Shown here in pieces: positions 1 to 12,380 of a DNA stretch of 64,000 nucleotides (position 1 is the first letter of the stretch; every line of letters begins with the position of its first letter). The DNA is taken from the NCBI GenBank assembly GCA_019843655.1, contig JACDQD010000006.1, positions 15,766,246 through 15,830,245 of the forward strand. Direction: 5' to 3'. The notes under the pieces were generated by a model. The model did not search any database. It saw only the letters and a program-made list of their open reading frames with translations, and had not been told where the DNA came from. Origin of the DNA: Lethocerus indicus. Lineage: Eukaryota; Arthropoda; Insecta; Hemiptera; Belostomatidae. A program made the translations under genes and the position numbers.

Positions 1-512
1 TTATTGCCAAATTAGCGGATAGAATCAGTGTGGAATTGGACGACGCCGAATACCAATTAGCGGGCCGAAAACGGAGCGTGGTCATCCGGTAGTGAAATCC
101 TCATCTATCCCTTCCCCCAACGTCACCGGTATAGTTTGGTATATTTTGTTCAATCTGGATTGCAATGAAATTCATTCGCAGAATAAATATTAATACTATT
201 AACACCTATTGACGTCCATCATAAAAGAAAATGGTTAAGGGGCCGCGAAAATTTAGAACATCCTTCACTCTGGCAATAAGCTTCTCGGGAATATAATAAG
301 GAACATTTTACACGAATCCTCTACATACTCTTGACACTCACGGTTAGCATTCTCTTCAGGCAAAAATTGTGATTCCTTGTTGGATACGGTCTGAGAAGCA
401 AAACATGGGCTCGTACCCAATTAAGCCGGTTAACTCAGAGCGGTCGAGCGGTTTATCGCGGGAACGCCCATCAACGCATCGCCGAGAGAAACTGGGTCAC
501 GGAGTGCCACAG

Positions 513-530
513 ACACACACACACACACAC
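513..530. repeat. (AC)9 microsatellite
   Basis: Nine uninterrupted AC units are followed by six A residues. This is alternating purine-pyrimidine DNA of the kind that can adopt the Z form. The flanking sequence is ordinary. Confidence 0.97.
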
Positions 531-1229
531 AAAAAAGGAATTGAACGCGGGCACAACAAGCAGAAGCTGAGCAGTGGGAGAGAGTCCACAGGGGGATCTA
601 ATGACCGTAGCAATAATAGATAAGACGTCAGACCAGCAGACAGTCGTGGACCCCGGACCATGTTAATGGCTTAGCCACATGTTTAGCCCCGCCATGATAA
701 TCAAACTTCGGATTATAACTCACTTTACAAATCGGTCGAAGGAAGGCCATTCTGGCTCCTCATATGGCTACTTTATAATTCATTATTAATACTGCTCTGT
801 TTTAAATTTTTTTTTGGACATTAATATATTATGAATAATCTTTACAATCCTTGCTAATACGATGATAAACACACATTTCATCCTCTATGAAAAATTTTGA
901 AATAACCGACAATCTCTGTTGAAACTTCCAATCGTTTTGATAATTCTTACAAATGGTATTTCGCCTAACTACATTTCTGAATTGAATTAGAATTCAATTC
1001 CATTTCTATTGCTGCTCAAATATTTGCTCCATTCCTTTTTGTACCCGCACATCGTCCTCTCGGAGTGAAACAAAAGAATCGGGTTAAAAAACAAAAATGT
1101 ATATAACTTTCAGGTAAAAGTTTTTAAACAAGGCCGTCGGCCAGTTACAGTGTAGGTATACCGAAGGGAATGTGGGAAGTGCCGCGAGATTAAAAAAGAC
1201 CCAATTAGGTGGTGAGAAGAGAGAAAGAG

Positions 1230-1247
1230 GAGAGAGAGAGAGAGAGA
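1230..1247. repeat. (GA)9 microsatellite
   Basis: Nine GA units sit inside a purine-rich run that begins near 1213. GAGAG is the core of GAGA-factor sites in flies. Whether such a protein acts here is unknown. Confidence 0.95.
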
Positions 1248-2759
1248 AGCGCCGGGATGTGAAATGTACACACCGGCGCGGGCCCATATTTGCATAATGC
1301 AATTAAAATTAAAGAAAAACTGCCCGTTTCAAATGCTCCCGCGACCCAAAGGGGAGCTGTACCGCCGACCTCGAGTAATGGATGTCAGAATTTCGAGTGC
1401 GGATTCATTCCATTAATTGCTCCCCTAAGTGCCTAGCACGCTATTTCAAAATCGCAGTGTTTGTACAGGTGAAATATCAAAACATAAACACTGTAGCCGC
1501 AGTTTCTCCATTCCCTGTTATAATGTCACTCGTTTAATATAAGACTATCCACTCGTGTTATTTACTCGCGCTGCGGTGAGAACGATATCTCACAGTAATA
1601 AGAAGAAACATTATACTTTTAAGACTTACCGATAAGCGGAAAAAGTATAAAAAATGTAACTTGGAAACATTTATAATAGTTAAACACATTATAGACGGTT
1701 ATAAGGGCGCGCATATCAGATACGATTTAATGTATCGATTATATAATTTCACGCTTACATTATCTACAAGTCATCCAAACTACAACGAAATCTATGGGGT
1801 ACAACACCGCTCCGCTATAAATATAAAGCAGTAGTCGGTTGTATTAAGACACAATTGGCCATTTGCACCTGTTCCATTAATGTGAGCAGTGTAATTTAAT
1901 TCTTAGAAGGGGGAAAAAAATAAAAGACTGCTCGCAGTCGCCATTAAGAAATAAATGGACCCGTCTAATTTGAGCTGTAATCTCCTATATTACACGCCTA
2001 TTAACCGACAGTGAAGAAAACTCTTTGTTGGTCTGGGGCCCGTTATGAATTATTCCAGTAGCGCGATATTGACTTAATACAGTCGAGAAGATCTCCCGGA
2101 GCGAACTAAATCGGTATTTGAAATGTTGAATGGGATCGTGGTCCGGCCGCCCGCCTACCGATAATGCCGAGTATTTATAGATCGAACTTAATTTACTCGA
2201 AACGAGGAAAAACACGATACAACAGGAATGACGGTTGGATTATGTCGAGGCCAACTATAATTCAATTTTAATCCCTCGATCGAAGACATTTCGCCTTAAT
2301 AGCAGCTAATAAATCGTAGCCGTATTCAGAAATTTTTGTCGACTAATGCAGCTTTGGCTGTGAAATTCATGTTTGGCAAGAACTCAGGGCTGTGATTCAA
2401 CAGATAAGTCTTTAAGGATGATATTAATCTAATGAGTATATTGGAGTTGGAGAGCTAAACTCCTTCAATAAGTTGAAATTTTTAATTGAGGATAATTCTG
2501 GCCGGCACTGTAAAATCAAACTTGTTTCTATCCAGGATCACTCTAACAACACTAAGCCATGTCCCGACCTCAATCTGCGGCGTCTTCGGAAATTCGCTTC
2601 AATTTCTCCTTATCCCTAACCTGCTCTCATTATATACATCCCGTCGCTAGTATTATGAGAGGCGGCCTTAAACTGTAATCTAATCGGATGGCGAGTTAGA
2701 TCTGAAGTTAGTGTGGTCCACTCATTTAATCAGTTCAAATCTATTCAAATCAGAACAGG

Positions 2760-4325
2760 ACATACGCGCTCAGGGCCGGCGGTATTAATCACAGCGGGGT
2801 CGAACCAACAGAGTTAGAGTGAGGCCTAGAGGCGAGCGGTGGCCTTCGGCGGGAGGCCGAAAGGTATCACAAAATTACGACAGAAACTAATGAGAAAATT
2901 GAAAACCTTTCTGTTTCGCAATAATAATTATAAAAAATCAAAACTATAACTGAATACCGTTTTAAAAAACGCGAATATAATTTTAGGAGTTGGAATACTT
3001 GAAATTTAAGACCTGATTCTTAGAGATAAGATTCACGGAGGAAAAATTGCAACGCGTACGGAATTGGACACTGCGAACGTCGTCCTCATTTCTCTCAGCG
3101 TGTGACACAAACACACTGCCACTAACAGTCGGCCATCGCCCAAGGCCCTTCGCCGCCGGTGACCAAATTCAGGATCTCGCAATATATCTCTGTTCCGGCA
3201 TAATTATAGGGGGGGGGTTCGGCCGCCTCATTTCTTCCGGCGGACTATAATTATACATCATAAAATGTCCGATGGTGAAGAAGAAGGTGGGGTGGATTCA
3301 GAAAACTCGGTTGGGGGCCGGCCACTCAATTAGAGTTTTCCCGATGCTTAAACACGGCGCTATACAAGGACTTGTTCAAGCTTACGGCAGCGGATCCTGT
3401 TCCGGGCCGTTGAAATTCCCCGGTGCGGAACTAAGCCTCCGATTCCGAATTGTGAATGCCGTTGACCCAAAAACTATAGATCAAAACTGAGTTGGCTAAA
3501 TGTCCGATGCATTATATCTCTTGTAAACACAATCTCGATTTGTCATTCTTGCCGCGGGTTTCTCCCGGGGAATTTTCGTAAGGGATAATATTCATCGAGT
3601 CTGATAAAAGTAGGGGGTGGAAATCTTAATCCACTCGTCCTTTGATAGGGGATGGCCCCCAGAAAAACCCTTCCCGAGTCTTAGACAAATGTAGTCATCG
3701 TTGACATAAAAGCGGGACACGGTTTTGCGAAACCGTTTTCTAGACGACGGTAGACAGAAATTAATCGGGTAGGATGACGGGGGTGGGCGTTTACGTACAC
3801 ATTTGCGGGCATAAAACGGAATAAAAAACCGGAGCGGTGTTGCGGGCAAAAACTCTTTCTCAACTTATATTGCGACCCCCAAACACCGCAACTTTTTTTA
3901 CACGCGCCGTCAGATTCGTTGTTTAGATAGTTGTTTTATGGAGAATTATTTTAATTCTATTGGGGACCCGTCTTCCTGGAACTCCACTAGCTTTCCTCTC
4001 TGTTCCGAATGTTGTATAACATTCCGCACTCAGACAGATCACTCCGTTTCGCTCATTAAGGCCGGACAAGTTTCAATTGCACAAATAATAATTATAATAT
4101 AAACGGCGGAATCGTAACATTTCAGTAGACTACTACATTTATGAAATTTTGTGAAAGAGAAGGTCGGCAATGGAATGTCTGCGTGCCAAGTGGTGTAAAT
4201 GTTTCTAGTCCCATTAACCCATTTTAAACGCAGGACAGGGGCGTAATCCAATAAAAATGATTTTCCTCTCATCGATCTAACTTTATAATTCTCGGAAATA
4301 TTTCATCCCGCGGGTATCCCCGCCT
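2760..4325. other. GC-richer block then AT-rich DNA
   Basis: Two small plus-strand frames (3047-3250 and 3272-3490) lie in a CpG-rich block with a G-run at 3210. Neither has recognisable content. A small hairpin, ACGGTTT-TGCG-AAACCGT, is at 3719-3736. The rest is featureless. Confidence 0.55.
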
Positions 4326-6455
4326 ATTTATAATATCAAATGTTGATCTGGAACGTTTTGCCGACCAAAAAACTGTAGGAATCAAAGTGGGCCTCGATCA
4401 AACGGGATATGGCCGTTGCCAAAATTCGATGGATTGCCCAACGATAACCGAATGAATATTCATTACTGGCAGGTCCAAAAATCGGCCTACAATCCGGCAA
4501 TATGAAAACGAGGCATTTACGAGATTCCGTCATCCTTGGGAGAGGTTAACATAAATTGTAAAATTACGCGACTCGACTGCATATAATAGTCGAGTGTATA
4601 GCCCATAATTACGGCGCAATTACTCCCTATAAGACACTGATGGGGCCATAATATATTGCCTATAAATATTCAACTTGAAGGCGAAATCGTTTCCTTATTC
4701 CTGAATAACTGAAAAATTCCATCGAGATTTACATTAAGTAAATATTTTAGGTTTTTTTTTCTCCGTCCACCCAATTTGCGAAGCGGATGTACATTTTTAT
4801 TCAAAAAAAGAGATTATTTCAACCTTTAATAAGCCTGGGATTGCGTCCACCTAATCTCAGACCGAATCTCTTACCATTAACATCTGAATAATAACGTTAC
4901 TCACTTTGTGCCGTAATTTTTCAATATTTCGAAATCTATAAAAACACCCCAGTTCGGTATAAAACTAATGTGTATAGACTGTAACGGCGTTTCGCTTTAA
5001 TACAGTTATTTTTAACTTGCTTCAGATATATATTTACCGCATTTTCACTCGATGATTTGACGAAATAACCGCCGCGATTTCCAATTTTATTGAATTATGT
5101 TATAAAATCGTTAAAAAATCGACTCGTTAATGTGTTCTGGGGTCGAAACGGTCATTACGCCTCTTTCTAATAGTAGTGCTTCAGTTGGGGATAGACCAAA
5201 CAAGCGAGAATTTACGAATAGATAGATATTCTAAAAATAAAGTAGAGGGGATGGCAGTAAGTAGGACGCATCTTCTAATCGAAGAATAAATAATTATCGG
5301 GAAAGTTATGTAGCAAAAAGACATCAGGTTTTAGATTCTCCTATATATGTATGTAGGTGCTTCGAACTGAAGTCTTCCGGCCTGCCGGTCACTTATCATT
5401 TACTTGATTCTACGTCGCCTGCCTTTTTTGCTTTTTGTTTTCATGAAAACGAGATCTCGGCCGGTCGGTGAAACGAGGCCCCCGAGGATTATTACCGCTC
5501 GTATAAAATACGCGGAGCGCGCTGATTTCTCGATTGGACCCCGCCAATTAGATAGAAAATCAATTTGCCGACGCACGATAGTTGGCATTAACATCGGATC
5601 AAGGTTAGCCGGGAGGGAGAGGCGGCCGCCACCCGAGAGCCCCGATTCTAATTAAGAGCCTCAAAATAAAAGTGGGGCTCGGGCCCCCCTTTCCGTAATT
5701 GTCAGCGTATTAACAACAATTAAAGTCGAGATTTAATGGCCGCCGACAGACCGGAAAAACGGCTACCCCAATAAGTGCAGGGAAAAAGTAAGTTATATTG
5801 CGTCGTGTTTCTAATCGTCACCACTGGAATGCAATGGGGGATTGGACAACTGGCCCAGATTTGACCGATCGGAGTCGATTTCTTTTTAATACCCAATTTC
5901 ACTGTTATTTTGGTATTTACATTTATCGATAACGACACTGTCTTATAAACGTCTCGTTAGAATGGCTGATCTAGCAGTAAGATGGGCATTATATCGTTTA
6001 TATTCGGTCCGGGTCAATTCGAATAACAGCAAATCTAGAAAGAACGGTTATTCCAAACCTTGGTGTACCCCCTAGCCGATATCTGAATTTACGAGTGTGC
6101 ATAATTATGTATAACTCAATATTTATGTCGTTAACTCTGAAATAATTTCTACGTCGTTTAGAATGTATACCGGCAGGCCTGAGTATTATTCGAAGAATTT
6201 ACCGGCGGCCATTGAATCGCCTCATTTCGGTCAGTCGGTTCGTGATAAGGGGGGAAACAAAGAAGCTGCCCGTCCGCGAGCGTACGTACAAGAGTGCTTG
6301 TGCCTCCAAAGAGGTGTAAATAATGTAAACCGTAGCGTATAATTGGTGGAAGCCAGGAGCGAGAGGCGGCCAGGGCCCACGTGCACCGTATAACCAAGAG
6401 GGACTCTAATTAGAGGGAGGCGCCCCGCTCTTCACTGCCTTTTTAAGAGTGTCGC
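4326..6455. other. Non-coding; hairpin at 4571-4595
   Basis: ACTCGACT and AGTCGAGT form an 8-bp stem with a 9-base loop, a level expected several times by chance in 64 kb. At 5404-5655 both strands are open for about 64-83 codons in a CpG-rich block, with no recognised protein. Nothing else is seen. Confidence 0.5.
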
Positions 6456-6458
6456 CTT

Positions 6459-6485
6459 CTAACCCCCCCCCCCCCACCCCCACAG
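6459..6485 (+). other. Strong acceptor-like 3' splice site
   Basis: CTAAC (branch-like, A at 6462) is followed by a run of 13 C, then ACCCCC and ACAG ending at 6485, with G as the next base. The branch-to-AG distance of 23 fits known introns. In one phase the downstream frame stays open from 6487 to a TGA at 6634-6636 (49 sense codons, reading TSSEEQTRPEPIDVP at its start). No family is recognised, so it may be a terminal exon or chance. Confidence 0.22.
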
Positions 6486-6639
6486 GACGTCCTCCGAGGA
6501 GCAGACACGACCAGAACCGATAGATGTCCCGAGAAGTAGGCCACCCGGACAATTTTCGGACCTGGGGCCTCAATGGCCGTTAGAGTCGACTTCACTCGCA
6601 AGGTGGCTATCCCGGGGACACAAACGGGAAACCTGATTT

Positions 6640-9240
6640 CAGTTCAAATTTGATAAACGTCAGATATCCTTAGCATTATATGAGCAGTGTGTCATATTTT
6701 AGCAAGTACGAGGTCGTCATATACGAGGTTTTTTTTTATAAGATTTTTTCACCGTGCCAAAGTGTTCCCTGATGGTGCATCGTACAACCCTTGTTCGAGT
6801 TGAAATTAATTCGTCGCGAAGATTCTCAATGTAGAAACGATGCTTACCAATAATAATTTTTATGCTCTAGACTAGAAATAATACTCAGTGCAATATGGTA
6901 TTTATATGGAGTTCTGAAACGATTACATTTTCTTGAAGGAACCGTTAGCACTGTAATGCGTTTATATATTATAAGAAATATATCGATGACTGATTAATAA
7001 TTAATGATGGTACATTATGCCATAATAGTTTGGATCGGTAGAGGTTATAAGTGTTTGATGGGAGTGGCCGAGTTGCGGAGGAACGAACCGATTCGGACAG
7101 CATTCCTAAATGGCGACGACCCGCTTCCTCCTTTCGCCTCCGACGGCCGGGAATAATTGTCGGGCGTTCTTCCCCCAATTCCTTCTTCCACTCTCGTAGT
7201 TTTTCTCCCACTCCCAAGCGGAATACCCTTTGATAAATAACATTATAATGGCCGGACAAGAACTGGCTTGCCCAAATTAATCTAACTGCATTTAAAAAGC
7301 GGTCCCATCCACTCATCCCCCTTCCTCCCGTATAACCGTCTCGCTCGTTGTCGAACAGGCCGGCGTTATTTGTCCTTGTCTCGTTCCACCGCCCGTTTGG
7401 TCAAACTTAAGAGGCTCCGGATTATGTTTTCACCTCTCCCATTTTCAGCGCCTATAAATTCACGATTTATAATTCCCGAGGGGAGGAGAGAAAAAGGGCG
7501 GCCGAGAGAGGGAAGGAAATCAATTTGTAAAATAAAATATAAATGATAACCTTAAACGATAGAGGACGCTAATCGGACGCTAAGGAGACTGGCAGTAATT
7601 TATTTTGATATCTGAAAAATATTTTGACTCGGATTATTTTTCTTTTCCGGGTTCCTAGGAATAAGAACTTTCTACTCAACTATTTATATATTTATACATA
7701 AACGAAAGAATAATAAACGCATATAGTAAACCCATATTATAAACGAAAGAATTGATCGGAACAACAAAAAATGCGAAAATTGCTGGCCATTTCCCTCAGT
7801 TGAATTTTCAAATAAACTATAATTTTCAGATTTTGTTGGATTTGAAATCGTACATGTAAGAAAATGTTTCCTACTAGCGAGAAGATGAATGATTAATTTG
7901 ATATCTAATGAAATTCGGAGTATATAAAAAATAGGTGTTGAGTTTTTCAAAGTAGATTCAAAACCCGATCTCTGAGTATTTGTCAAAGTTTTAACGGTGT
8001 ATGACGTCGGAACTTTAAATGCAACTTTCTTACATCGTCCAATTTAGGAGGGTGGAATAAAAAAGTTTCTTGTAACATCTCCCCACACACACCACTTTTA
8101 AATACGTCGTTCCCAATTGCGGCTCGACTCATCCTAAAAATTTATCAGATGAAGTTTGAAACAATAAAAAAAGAAGTTCCGGCTACCAGAAAAGCGGTCT
8201 AAACATGAATAATATATGAGGGCCGCCCGCGTGCACGGTGTCTTCCCGCTCCAGACAACTCCCGACCTCTTACCCGGATTATATTTACTTAATAAACCTT
8301 TGTTAAGGTTTTCAATTATAATACAGCCCCCCTAATCTTGTATTGCATTTTCTTTGTATTAACGTTGTTTTTCGCGAGCGTTACATCTGTAAAACGCACA
8401 CCAAATTAGTTAATACTCAATTCAAAAGGTATTCACGACACCGAGTAAGCAATAAGAAGTGTGATTTTGAGAAAATGAAGCCCGAAATTTGCCCCCATTT
8501 CATCCCAATTCTTTCGATAACCCAGTTTCGAGGTCAGTGGTCCGCCTATTTTCGACTATTTTCTCCAACTTGGACACCTGCTCCTGAAGCTCTATTGAAC
8601 TAATCCATTGGAAAATTATATTTAATATCTGGCTTGGTAATTGCTCCTATTCCGAAATGCAAGCGGGCTTTTACAAGCTACAGTTTTGCAGGAAGGGATA
8701 ATAGATGGACAGTTGGAAAAAAAACATTGACAGTCTTCGCATTTATATTTTCAGTCGTTGGTCACCAGTCTCGAGTGCCAGGAGATTTCGATTAATAATC
8801 GAATACAAACTGACAGAGGTCCTTTATGTATATGACAACGTTAGCTTATTAAATGCTCTTGCATCGTTCAATATATGTAGCGATCCCGATTCTCATAATA
8901 AGAAAAATCTAAACATAAAAAACATATACGTAATATTTATCAATTCACTCGATCTATTAATTTTTTTGAGAATTGTTTCTATATTTAGATATTACGTGTC
9001 AAATTAGCTTAAAATTCCTCCTGAACACTTTGTTTATAGACCTATGGTTATTAAATTTCCTTTGAATATATTTACCTTTAGTTTTTAGTGATAACAAAGC
9101 GTTTAAAAATCGCCATTTGATATTACCTTATATTGTGGTTTTCCTGTTTTAACGTAGAACATTATTGTCGTTTGTAGAAGTAATAATAATATAAGCGGCT
9201 GTAATAGATGCCTCCAGATTCCACTTTCATCGGGCTACAG
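6640..9240. other. Non-coding, AT-rich with one GC block
   Basis: The GC block at about 7050-7330 is open on both strands (115 codons on the minus strand) without recognisable content. Frames at 7684-7986 (minus) and 8705-9007 (plus) are AT-rich and Ile/Tyr/Asn-heavy, as expected of chance frames. Confidence 0.5.
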
Positions 9241-10420
9241 AAGGATGTCTACAATGTACACTCTGACGGCTCAATCGAAAGCTCCTGTAAGTCAACCTCT
9301 AGTGGGGGAATTTCACCATTTTAAGTTCTTTTTTTTGCATAACGCATATCCCGGCGAATTCCTTCCCCTCTCTCTCTCTTTCTCCTGCGTCCCAATCGGT
9401 TTCACCGCTCCGGTTTCACCTCTTTTGTTGTGTCGCCGGGCCAAAATCAAATTACTATAATATATAACCCGCCGGCCGGCTAACTTCAACCGATTTCCCG
9501 TCTTAACCCCGTTAGGGGCGACAGGCGTACTAAATCGGACGTCTGATCCTAACAATTCCAGGGTTTTTGGAAGCCGGTGTGGATGGGTCTCGGTTTAAAG
9601 TTTATCTAATGTCGGTTGATTTAAAATCAAATATGAACGGAAATTCGAAAAAATAATAGGATGATTTCAAAATTATATTAAAAACAATATCTAGTTTGTT
9701 AATTCACCCGCACGAGCAAACGGACGTTTCATATTATTTAGTAATTCGGCGGGTCTCATTACCTTGAAGTTATACTTATAAGATAATGAATTATCGGAGT
9801 TTTATTTTTAGGAATGAACTGAATAATTACCAGAAGCAACGACACTTACATATTAACCGCAGGATAACTTTATGTTGGCGGTATCGTTTGATTGAAACCA
9901 CAGATAATAGGTAATAAAGAGGGCCTATTAAGCGGTGATGCCGGCAGCTGGTAAAAGTGCATTAAATTCTAGTGAGGGCCCAATACGTAACTGGTTGTGC
10001 CTGCGGTTCCACTGTGGGACTAACCGCGCTAATACGAACGGCATTGTCGAAGTCGTCTTTCGCCCTCCGTGTGTCCTAGCTCCTTTTATAATGCAAAGTC
10101 CATTCTTTGCCCCCGTCCGCCCCCTCGTCCGGACTTTTAATTCGATAACGGCCCCGGGCCGGCGGAGTGGCCGGTAGAACAGGGCCCTAACGAGCCTCCC
10201 AACGGTCCTTCTCACGCGGCCGCCCCCTCACATCCCGCCTCCCTCTCCCCCGCATATCGCCACCCCAAAGACAACCGGTTATGGTAAAGGTGTCGGGCGA
10301 AACCCCTCACGCCGCTCACAATTCTCACGCGCGTTTTCGCGTCTCGTCTCGACTGGAAACATAGTCGGTTGACCCCCGGCGATATTTCGAATTGGAACAC
10401 AAAACGTTCGGGAAACGTGT
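9241..10420. other. GC-rich, CpG-dense block
   Basis: From about 9928 to 10400 CpG is dense and frames are open on both strands (80 plus, 95 minus). Symmetric openness points to base composition and not to coding. It may be a regulatory island. Confidence 0.5.
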
Positions 10421-12380
10421 TGGGGGTTCAGAAAGAATCACGTACTTGAACTATATACTTATTTTGTGCACAATGTAGGTACGATAATCGGGAAAGTAAC
10501 AATGATAAAAATTCGAGAACTCTCATTAGCCTTGTACCTTTAACGGCACACTGTTTTTCGGTTACGAAGTACCGAATTCAGTACACAGGAGATAGTGAGC
10601 TCCTGGCTTCAAATAGAAATTGAATGAAAATTAGGACCGCCTAGAATAGAATAGTACGAAAGATCATTAACATTTCAATGTTTATTTTTACACTTTAGAA
10701 TACAGGATATAGAAGAGGTAGGTTGCATTGTTTTCATTTCATTATTCAATTAATACTTTTTTTTAAACCTCAAAGCCTTTTATATTTATATTAATGCGCT
10801 AGCGCTATTCGTGGCGGAAATGAAACGCGTTAGTGAACATCGCGGCGCCGTATTATTAGTAGCAATTATGCTGTATCATTCAATTAAACTTACTAGCTCA
10901 ATTATTGAATAAACAAGCGAATTCAGGAAAACCCCTAGCCCTCCTCCGCCCCACTCCTCCCCCACCACCTCCTTATTCAACGCCAGCAAGTCTCGCCTTG
11001 AAACACGCCTCGAGTTTTTTTTTAATTATAACGAAGCTCGGGCCCGGTTGAGTGAACTTTCGGGGTGATAAAAGGCCCCGACTTTTAATGGGATAAGAGT
11101 AATTGTTGGAAAAGATAAGTTGTAATCGACGAATTAAGGAGGCCGTCATTTTCCTAAGTATAATTTAGAGAGCTTCACCTCTTTTTTTTCCTTTTAAACA
11201 TATTCGAGTTAATAAAGATCACTGCACAACATCAGATTACTATTTCTTATTCCAGTGTAAAACTCAAGGAGTTGCTGCCAGAATTAAACGATTTTCCCCT
11301 ATGATAGTTTTATGTACTTTCTATTACAGCTTATAACAGCCCCAAATTAAAAATAATATTTTAAATTATAGTTTACCCTTTAGTCTCCATACGTTTCGAA
11401 CTAAAATGCTGAACTTTTGGAAAATTTAAACAAAGGATGTTGATAGAACAGCCAGGCGTACCTCTAATCGGAGGTATGCTTTAACTATACCTTTCACGGT
11501 TTTCACGATTCGATAGTACAGGAAAATAAGTGGAATTATTAAGTGGTCAGAAAATAAACAGTTTCTCATATTCGTTACATGATCTGTCGTGCTAACTGAA
11601 CATTTTCGGGAGGCTTTGACCGTTCGACGGTTTAAGTTTTAGAAGGGACGGAGCCAATTAAAAATATCTGACAGATGACGCAACCTAATTAATATGCACA
11701 GATAAGTATTGTTTGTGCTTTATAAGTGCTGTCCGAAAACGAACGGATAACGAACCGGACCCCGTAATTAGCGCCGAAATGAGTTGAAAACAAACTGGGG
11801 AAAAAAAAAATTCGCCCTGTCAGTAATAATATTCTGATTAAAGCTGTTCACTATTTGTTATTTGTCTGGCCTCAATGACTCGTCTTCAGAGATATCTCGT
11901 TGCCTTTATATATTTTCTTCTGCGAATAGCGAATTACCGTGATGTATACATGCACTATTTTTTAAGGATGTTTGTCCACCAACCACCACCATTGTATCTT
12001 TCTCAATAGCGTTGTCACTCCTAAAAAACTGTCTTAAAATCACAGAGCTACAATTTCTGAACTCGATTACTAATAGCTAGTAAAATAGAACATAGTTTGT
12101 AAGTTCTCAGAGTTTTCGGCACTGGAATTAACGCCAGAAAGAAACACTGGAATAAATAAATGAATAAGTATTTAAAAACAATAGCCTTTACCCCCCAAAA
12201 CTGTAAGCTTAACAAGGTCAAGACAAAAAATAACAAATATGGGCCATTATTACTTTGACCCCATCTAATTAAAGTGAAATAGCCTCATAACTGTATAAAA
12301 ATTACCAACAAATCCTGGAAAACGAGGCTATCAAAAGGGGCGGACGAAACACATAAATTAGGAAAAGTCCCTTGCCCACC
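10421..12380. other. Non-coding, AT-rich
   Basis: No frame exceeds 62 codons. A GCGCTAGCGC palindrome at 10797 and the minus-strand G4 motif at 10932 are the only structures noted. The rest holds nothing I can assign. Confidence 0.55.
10932..10963 (-). other. G-quadruplex motif, minus strand
   Basis: The plus strand carries CCCC, CCC, CCCC and CCCCC with spacers of 3, 7 and 6 bases. The minus strand therefore meets the G4 definition. Confidence 0.6.

Larger units (their letters stand above)
1..2759. other. Non-coding, mostly AT-rich
   Basis: Only frames below 85 codons are present. Apart from (AC)9 and (GA)9, the one segment that stands out is about 2085-2215. It is rich in CpG and short palindromes (GGTCCGGCCGCCCGCC) and may be a conserved non-coding element. 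Confidence 0.6.

Noticed and set aside
10797..10806. GCGCTAGCGC palindrome, shared with about 30829
   Set aside because: The 13-base shared word is within chance for a 64-kb window.
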